In this document: piece after piece, positions 13,827 through 21,500 of the stretch | How positions within the stretch are numbered: position 1 is the first letter of the stretch | Layout: every line of letters begins with the position of its first letter | Origin: a virus | Virus record (IMG/VR): IMGVR_UViG_3300017770_000160 | Location: 1-24,359 of that record | Direction: 5' to 3' (one strand) | Length of the DNA stretch: 24,359 nucleotides | Program-made: the position numbers and the translations under genes | The notes under the pieces: model-generated | Told to the model about the DNA's origin: nothing | What the model saw: the letters and a program-made list of their open reading frames with translations, nothing else | Database searches by the model: none

Positions 13827-15226
13827 CCTCCAACCCTCCTTTTTTGTACTACAGTCATACCCTTATTTCCTCCTACGGGTTGACCACTTCCACCAATTGT
13901 ACCTCTTGTTGTTCCACCAATAAGAATTGCGGTATTCATAACGTGATTTTCAACTATTTTACTTTCTATCTTAAGTTCTATTTTACCAAACATAGCAAGA
14001 TTAACATCAACTATTTGTATATTATTATTAGGATTTGATTTATCCGCTTCTACTGTAACACCTTCATTGATACCTTGTAGTACACCTTCCAATCCTACTT
14101 CAACATTCATTAATGAAAAGTCGCTTGTATTACCAAACGGGAAGTGTCGTACTTCTGTAACAATTTTATTTTTACCATCATGTTGTACAGTCATACCGGG
14201 TCTTACATTCAACGAATTATAGTTTCCAGTTATTTGCATTTTTCCTTTCATCAATGATTGTCCACGAAGAATCTTTCTTCCCACTCTTCGTGCGCTCGAA
14301 ATCGTTCTTACTGTATGGTCAACAAAGGGTGCAGGTGATTCACGTATTTCTTCTGTCTGTGATTCAGCATCATCAACAGATACTATGATTAAATCATTTA
14401 ACGCTAATGGTAAACCTTGTACTGTTACTCTATTCGGAGAATCGTCTATTGGATTTTCTTGTATCGAAATAGGTGCTTTATTTGTAATGTTTACATCGTT
14501 TTCACTAAACGTCAATGGTATGTATAACAAGTTCCCAAAGGTGTCTAACAATATCATTCTTCCATCTTGCCTTGCTAAGTATCTAAGCGATGTCATAAGG
14601 TTTGTATTAAAGAAATCGTGTGCAATAAATCGTGTACTGTGATGTCTATCACTTGATACTGTATTTTCTGGTCTACTGATATTCACACTTGTTACTCCAG
14701 TACTAACCGATTCTCCTAATTTTATGGCTAAGTCTGTTGTTCTTAATCCAATATCGAGAGGCTGTCCCATTTTCACGGCATCATGAGTAAATCCTATGTC
14801 ATCAAGAGTACGACTTTTCATATTCTGTAAATGCCCAAAAACTCCTATTGTACTATCTTCTATAGATTTTAGAACTAAACGTTCGGAAGGGCGCAGTTCA
14901 TTGTATAGAAGTGTTGGAACGTTGCTTGAAGATAAACTTTCACCATTAAAATATGGCTTACCGGTGTACTCATGACCGGGTGTTTGAGCGTGTGTAATCT
15001 GTACTCCTGATTCACCCTCAACAATCTGATATGATGATTGAGGCATAACCTGTAGTGTGCGGGTATTGTTTTTTTCTACAGTAATTTTTGGCTTCGATGA
15101 AGTTTGTACGCTTACACGAGCATGATGAACAGCATTGTCAACAAACACCGGCTTACGCACATGACTCATGACTTCACTAACATCGGTGTTAAACCGACCA
15201 GTAGTAGTATTTTTGATAACAGTCAT
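13817..15226 (-). CDS. Tail hub / baseplate-like structural protein
   Basis: A 469-residue protein with features of tail-hub proteins (gp27/late control D-like in general layout). An N-terminal beta domain is followed by a segment with LLDTFGNLLYIPLTF, RVTVQGLPLALNDLIIVSVDD, and ARRVGRKILRGQSLMKGKMQITGNYNSLNVRPGMTVQHDG, the pattern of hub domains that form the ring at the tail tip. The C-terminus is Gly-rich (GGTTRGTIGGSGQPVGG) and ends KRRVGGFQ. Start ATG at 15226 overlaps the previous stop (TGATG); a GTG at 15238 is possible but would overlap more. The assignment is by general pattern and context, so moderate. The end overlaps the next ORF by ten bases. Confidence 0.6.
   Translation of the reverse strand: MTVIKNTTTGRFNTDVSEVMSHVRKPVFVDNAVHHARVSVQTSSKPKITVEKNNTRTLQVMPQSSYQIVEGESGVQITHAQTPGHEYTGKPYFNGESLSSSNVPTLLYNELRPSERLVLKSIEDSTIGVFGHLQNMKSRTLDDIGFTHDAVKMGQPLDIGLRTTDLAIKLGESVSTGVTSVNISRPENTVSSDRHHSTRFIAHDFFNTNLMTSLRYLARQDGRMILLDTFGNLLYIPLTFSENDVNITNKAPISIQENPIDDSPNRVTVQGLPLALNDLIIVSVDDAESQTEEIRESPAPFVDHTVRTISSARRVGRKILRGQSLMKGKMQITGNYNSLNVRPGMTVQHDGKNKIVTEVRHFPFGNTSDFSLMNVEVGLEGVLQGINEGVTVEADKSNPNNNIQIVDVNLAMFGKIELKIESKIVENHVMNTAILIGGTTRGTIGGSGQPVGGNKGMTVVQKRRVGGFQ
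13835..13840 (-). promoter_or_regulatory. Perfect AGGAGG ribosome-binding site before an ATT start
   Basis: AGGAGG on the minus strand lies eight bases before ATT at 13826 and is followed by a second GGAGG (13827-13831). It falls inside the last codons of the hub gene, where such a strong site is not needed for that gene. This supports independent translation of the 114-residue ORF. Immediately upstream is a run of six A (13840-13845). Confidence 0.55.
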
Positions 15227-15564
15227 CAGCAGTTCCACCGTTTAAGGGATGCCCCTTTAGGTGTGAGTTTGCCTTTCTTACTTGTAGGTCCTTTCATTCC
15301 ACCCATGCGAGCACAAAACGATTTACGACGCTTTGCTTTCTTAGAGCCGGGTTTCAGTTTACTGGGTTTAGTAGTAACTGGAGGTTTTAAATTAGCACCA
15401 GACTCTCTTTTAGCGGCGGCTCGACCTTTAGCGTTCAAGCCACCTTTTCGATGATGTTTGTTAGGGTTGTAACCGTGAAACGGTTTACTCTTCTTTTTTG
15501 CTTTCATTAATGCAAATGCATTTTCCATAGGAGTGCAACAATTACAAAAGTCGTAATCCATCAT
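15226..15564 (-). CDS. Small basic DUF6321-like protein (112 aa)
   Basis: A 112-residue, very basic protein. The N-terminus has a Cys cluster (FCNCCTP). The core reads GGLNAKGRAAAKRESGANLK, then KAKRRKSFCARMGGMKGP, and ends SLKRWNC. This resembles a family of small basic proteins widespread in marine phages, which I place by memory as DUF6321-like. Function unknown; strong positive charge suggests contact with DNA or an acidic virion protein. It starts at an ATG overlapping the stop of the giant gene (ATGA), with GGTGAT upstream. Located between the giant structural protein and the hub, so probably made late. Confidence 0.75.
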   Translation of the reverse strand: MMDYDFCNCCTPMENAFALMKAKKKSKPFHGYNPNKHHRKGGLNAKGRAAAKRESGANLKPPVTTKPSKLKPGSKKAKRRKSFCARMGGMKGPTSKKGKLTPKGASLKRWNC

Positions 15565-18500
15565 GAGCCATCACCTGTGTGGTCTGATGTGTTGTAGGTT
15601 ACATCTCCTTTATGTCCTTTAGGGTGCAGGGCTTGTGAGAATCGTGGGAGAACGGTAAAGTCCATGCGCTTTACCTTTTCATCACTATCAATACGAGAAC
15701 GCCTTCTCGGTGCATCAGAACGATAATGTTGCAATGTATTTTCACTTATGACAAGTCTTGTAACTTCGTTATTGAGTAATGAAGAATCGAATGACGTATC
15801 ACTTATTCCAATAATCTTCGGTCCTTTGCTTACTGGTACACTTTCGTTTGATGATACGTTCATTACATAGGCTGGTGCATATGGAGGATTGGTATCAGGA
15901 TTAGTTGCTCGGATATAATATCCTGAACTTGCTCTACCGTTACTGGTTTCATACAAGAATAGACCGTACTTTCCTCCACCAGTAGCGGAGAAGTAGTTTG
16001 CACCATATTGCGGAGATGATGAGTGTAGTGCATTGTTAGGTCTGAAAACTTCTACGTGTTGCTTGTCAAGTAGTCTTACGGTTCTTAGCATAAACGTAAT
16101 ACTTTTATCTGTAAAATTAGTCTGTGCGCTACTAACGAAAACATTTGTTTCATATGGATTTGCTGTTTTATTTGACCCATCTATACCGCCCCAATCTTTG
16201 TCGCTTACAGGAGACAAGTAATTACGAGTCTCGGCCAAATATGTACCACCTAAAGGATTGAAGTTGGAAGTGTGTGTATAACGCATGACACCACCTTGTG
16301 GCTGTCCAGCGAAGGTCAAACTTGTCAAATCGTAGTTACCTAATGTTTGCGAACCAGCGGTCAATCCACCTTGCAGAACAACACGCTGTCCCACGTTTCT
16401 GTCTGTGTGTAGACTATGTGCTTCGGTATTGATTGCCATCATGTTGTCGTCCACACCTTCTATGTTTTCGCCGTCAATACCTATACGTGGACTTGAACGA
16501 CTCACAGCATCCTTGTGTGGTGTCTCACCGCTGAAATCTTCTACTCTATCACTTGCTACGGCTTCTGGTTTTAACAGTCCATTTTCATCTATACCGAGTC
16601 GAGCACTTATTCCACGAGGAACTTCATTAGGTTGCAGTACATCATTTCTTGCTCGTATCAAACCTTCTGATGTATTCGGTTCAGCGGTATTGTGTGACAA
16701 CACTACACCTGTTGTATGATACGGTTCATCAACATCAGTAATCAAATCTTCATTAAATGCAGTTGGGTATCGAACACCTCGCCCGTTACCCATGTCTCCT
16801 ATTCTTTGAGCATGAGTTGGCATGAATACATCTACTAAATTATTAGCATCGTTGTTGTTAACATTGTTAAGACGACCACCAAATCTTGGTACTTTTAATC
16901 CGTCTGTTACATTTGAATCTGCTAAATCAGTTATATTTTTCAAGTTAACAAGTGGTTGACCATTATTGTATAGACGTTGATATGGAGTTCTATCACTCAC
17001 TCTATCGTACTCATAAGCATCACTACTATCCCATGCGGGTCTGATACCAAACCCACGTACAGGATAACGGCGTATATCTTCACCACGAGTATTACCCCAC
17101 CAATCAACGAGATAGTAATTTACAGCACTATGAATTGAATCAATACCCTTTCCAGTAGCATCGCCCCACCAATCTCTTACTACTGTAGATGCATTACGTA
17201 ATGTTCGTACAGGGCATCCAAATGCTCTTGTCATACGCATACCGTTTCCATAACGCACTTGCCATTCTGGTTTATCGACTCCGAGCATACCGCTAAAGTT
17301 AGTTTGTCGTTCCATAACACCAACGTATGTGTTAGGGTAAGTAGGAGAAGCACCTCCTGTCGGTGCAGAATCACCTCCACCGTATGTCCATGTTTGAGTT
17401 TCTTGCTGTACAAGAGGACCGTGTTGATAACCAGCAATTGTGTTAGAACCAGTAATACTCGCTTCTCGATATGCCCTCATTCCATACAAAGCCCATTGAG
17501 GTTTGTTGTATGGTTGACGTAGAGAGAAGCGGTAACCGAATGGCCGTGTTCGTGTTTTTACAGGAGTAAAAGTAAGAGTTGAATTTGTATTAGAGGCAGT
17601 AGCATTAGCACTCAATTCAAATGTAGTAGCATTCGTGATAGATAATACGGTTGCACCACTTGCTATACCTGTACCACTTACTCCCATACCTACTGCTAAC
17701 TTAGTAGTAGAATCCATTGTAACAGTAGCATCTGTGTTTGTAGTATCACAAGTAGCATCTGTAAAGTTATCATAAACTGATTTTGTTATTCCTAATGATA
17801 CAGCGTATGAACCATCATCGTCGTGGTCAACCCACACAGGACCATCAGAAGTATATTCTAATGGATAATCCCACGAGGCTGATACATATCCATACCCATC
17901 GAGTCTACTCGTTAAAGGACCACCACGGCTTCCACAAGGCCAATAGTGATTCAGTAATGGCGCACCGCTTGATTGCGTTGCAGTATCTGTAGAACCATCA
18001 GCACCAGTTTTAACATTTGAATCAATAGTTGTGTGCGCCGCACTTCGTTCTAATGTAAATACAGTTGCAAGAATTGATTGAGCACCGCCGCCGTTAGGAT
18101 TAGTGTACGTAATTGTATGCGACCCTGTTATGGCAGTAATCGAAAAAGTTTCATCGTCAATGTTTATCAAATCTGATACTACAAGTTGAGGTGCAGAAGT
18201 AGTGGTAATTTGAGATAATATTTGATTTGCAGTAAGAGAAACCGTACCGCTAAATGCGTTCGTTGTTCCATTACCTATTACAGTCATAGGGGCAGTAGGA
18301 GTACCTGCACCTGATGGTGCTTTAGTAAGTATAGTACTGGGTTTAGTCGGTGTAGCGATATTGAATGCGAAAGGACCTAAACTTGCATAGTACGTTGCGT
18401 CGTGGTAATGTACAGTTTCAAAATGTTCGGGCATACTGTTCAATGGTTTTGACAGTACGGCTCTATCAGTAAGTGGATTCAACCATGTTCTTGAAGAATC

Positions 18501-21500
18501 AGAATAGAATGTATGAGGGCGACCAAGATTAGGATGCCATAGACACAAATACGCATCACCCATGTGCAGACTATTGGTATCTCTTGAACCATTGAATGCT
18601 TGATTATCTGCTAATAATGAATGCGTGATAACACTTGTACGAGTATCATTGAAAATTGTACCAGCAGGTCTAAAGTCATAAGCACGAGTCAATCGAATTT
18701 TTGTTCCCACAGTTAAATTATTTGTAAAATTACTCGATGCAGTAATAGTAAAACGGTATGGTTTGTTCATGTAAGAAGCGTCATTACCACTTCTTTCTGT
18801 ATATGTGTGAGTTCTTCTTACACCGTCAGCATCCGTATATTCTAATTTCATACCGTAATGAGGCACTTTAGGGAATCCTCTTGCATCATCAACAGTTATT
18901 ACAGTAACAGGGGAATTTATTTTACTCACTACAGTACATACAGGTGCAAGACTGATGTTCTCAAGGACATTAGAATAAAGGTCAGGATAGTTGGAAGGAT
19001 AACCACCAAGCGTTAATTGGCATCCTATACTTCCAGCACTCGCTCTCAAGAACTCATAGTAATTGTCGAGTCTATGAATGGACAAATGACGTATTCCATC
19101 TGCTGATGAATCTTCGGGTCCTGATTCATGTACAATAGACCACCACGGAATGTTACTTGTTATTCCCGGTGTTGCGTATGCAAACATACTACGATTGTAA
19201 GGTAAACTTCGACGTGTGAATGCTGGTGATTCTGATGATTGCACACCCAACGGATTGTATGACATAAGCGGTGGAATGTTTGTAAATTGGCTTCCGTGGT
19301 CAGGGTCATGGTCTATCATTAATTCGTTAATGAATAATTCACACCCTCTTACATCAGCCATTATTGCTTCGGCAAGTACAAGTCCCAAACCACCTGTACC
19401 TGCATCGGGTTCTCGTATACCTACAACTAATGCAACTTGCTGGCTGGTCAGTTCGTTTACCTTATCCCCTGTCTCATATGGTGCTTTTGTAGCAACGCTA
19501 TGATTTTGATGGAAGCCTAACAGTTGAGATTTGTGTATGTTTGGTTGAATAACAATTTGATAAGCACCGACTTCACTTGGGTCAGGGAAGTGATGCTTCA
19601 AGGTGTACGTAGCGGCGGCTTCCAATACGATTGTATGACCACCCTTTGAGTTTACAACACCTGCTTGACCCTTTGATGCAAGAACTCCATAACCATCATA
19701 CTTGACCTTAGTTTCAAACATTAACGTGAACGCACCACCGTGTATATCACTCGGTCCACTTGGAGTAGCGGTCATAGTTCCTATAGTGATACTTGGGTCA
19801 TATCCTGTTATTTGGTCAGTAGTAGAAGAAGGAATTGTAGAAACATCTAACGCTGTATCATTGATGAGTGTCTTTTCTGTATTAGCAACAAAGGCTGAAC
19901 GTTCTGCTCTATGTAGCCCGTACAGTCCTTGATAAGCAGGATGCGCCCAATGACCGGGTAACATTGCCTGTGTAGCATTAACAAAGTGATGACCCATTCG
20001 TGGAATAGCCATAGGTGTGAGAATTGGTTTTTTGTATGTCTCGTAAGGTGTTTCCGTTCCTCCACTGGATAAATACAATGAATGAGCCATATCAGGACTG
20101 TTCCCACTTACTTCTGCGTGGTCACGCATTCTTCTTGCGGCAAAGAAGCGATTGCTTCCAGCAGGTACATAATAAGAAGGAACGACCTTACAAGCAGTAA
20201 TTGAACTTGCCACCATAGAAGTAAAGTTTGCATCTCCTTTACATCCTGTAAACGTACTTCCTGAAATGTTAGTAAATGAGGCCACACCGCTTTCTCCAGT
20301 AGTTGGATTGTGTAATCTTAGATACTTCTTTACCAATGCACCCCCAACCCAATCAGCATTACCGAATCCACCAACAAACAAATTTGCATTAACAGCAGTA
20401 TTAACAGTTAAAGTAGTTCCAACAAACGATACACCTGTTAAATCATTATACACAACACCGTTAGCGTGTGAGTATGTTGTTGGGTAACGGTGCGTGTGAG
20501 AGTTACCGTTCTTTGTTACGTGGAAGTATAATGAACGGTCATGAAGTTCGTATGAGGTCTTTAGTGGTGCATTGTTTGTTGAAGATTTCCATCCTTTTCT
20601 TGTCATTTCAGGGAACAATTCTTCTGATAAATTTTGGCTAATATGGTCGTACTCATGGTCGCTAAACGTAGGACCTAATCGTGGTCCGTCTGTTGTATCA
20701 GTAAATATACCATCTATGTCCGAATCTATTCCGGGTCTTAGCATACCACCTGTACCCATAGTTTCTGTTTGATAGGCTTGTAATCTATCAAAACCACTAC
20801 GGATAATTATGTTTCCGGGTATAGAATCAGGATTGGGTAATTGTATTTTCAAATTGGGTTCGACACCACTTCCCGCTTCCGCTGGTGCTAACCCTTCTGC
20901 GGTTCTATCTGATACCTGTTTAAAGGAACGAACAATGGTTCCAAACGGTGAACCACCTTCTATTGAGTGTACTTGTCCTGTATCATCTAAAACTTCAATA
21001 CTTTCAAACTGTATTTCTTCATTTGGTATATCTAAAATATCTCGCAATCTATTTGGATGCAATTGCGCTAATTGTGGATGACTTATTTCCTGTGCTTGAA
21101 TAATTGGGAACATAGCATTATTCGTTGTTTCAAAGGTGAATCTATTATTTCCAAGTAGTTTTTCACCAGTTAAGTATGCGTTAGTACCGTCGCTACTCAC
21201 TCTTGTAACAAATGGTACTGCACCTAATCCACGAGCATTTACCGCTGGAAGTGAAAGATTACCACCATCCATGCGCTTCCATACTACATTTTCAACTGAA
21301 AAATTGCGAGCAGAAGAATATTCATTTGCTTTGTATGCATTTATATCTCCCCACCAAAAGTCTCGACCATAACTGTATCTTGATGTAACGTTTGTAGCAC
21401 CAGCCGACCCATCAGAAGGAAGAGAAGCCGCAAGATAGTACTCTAATCTCAAGTTTCTTCTATCACCAGTGCCGGGACTTTCATCTAAATCTAAGAACAA

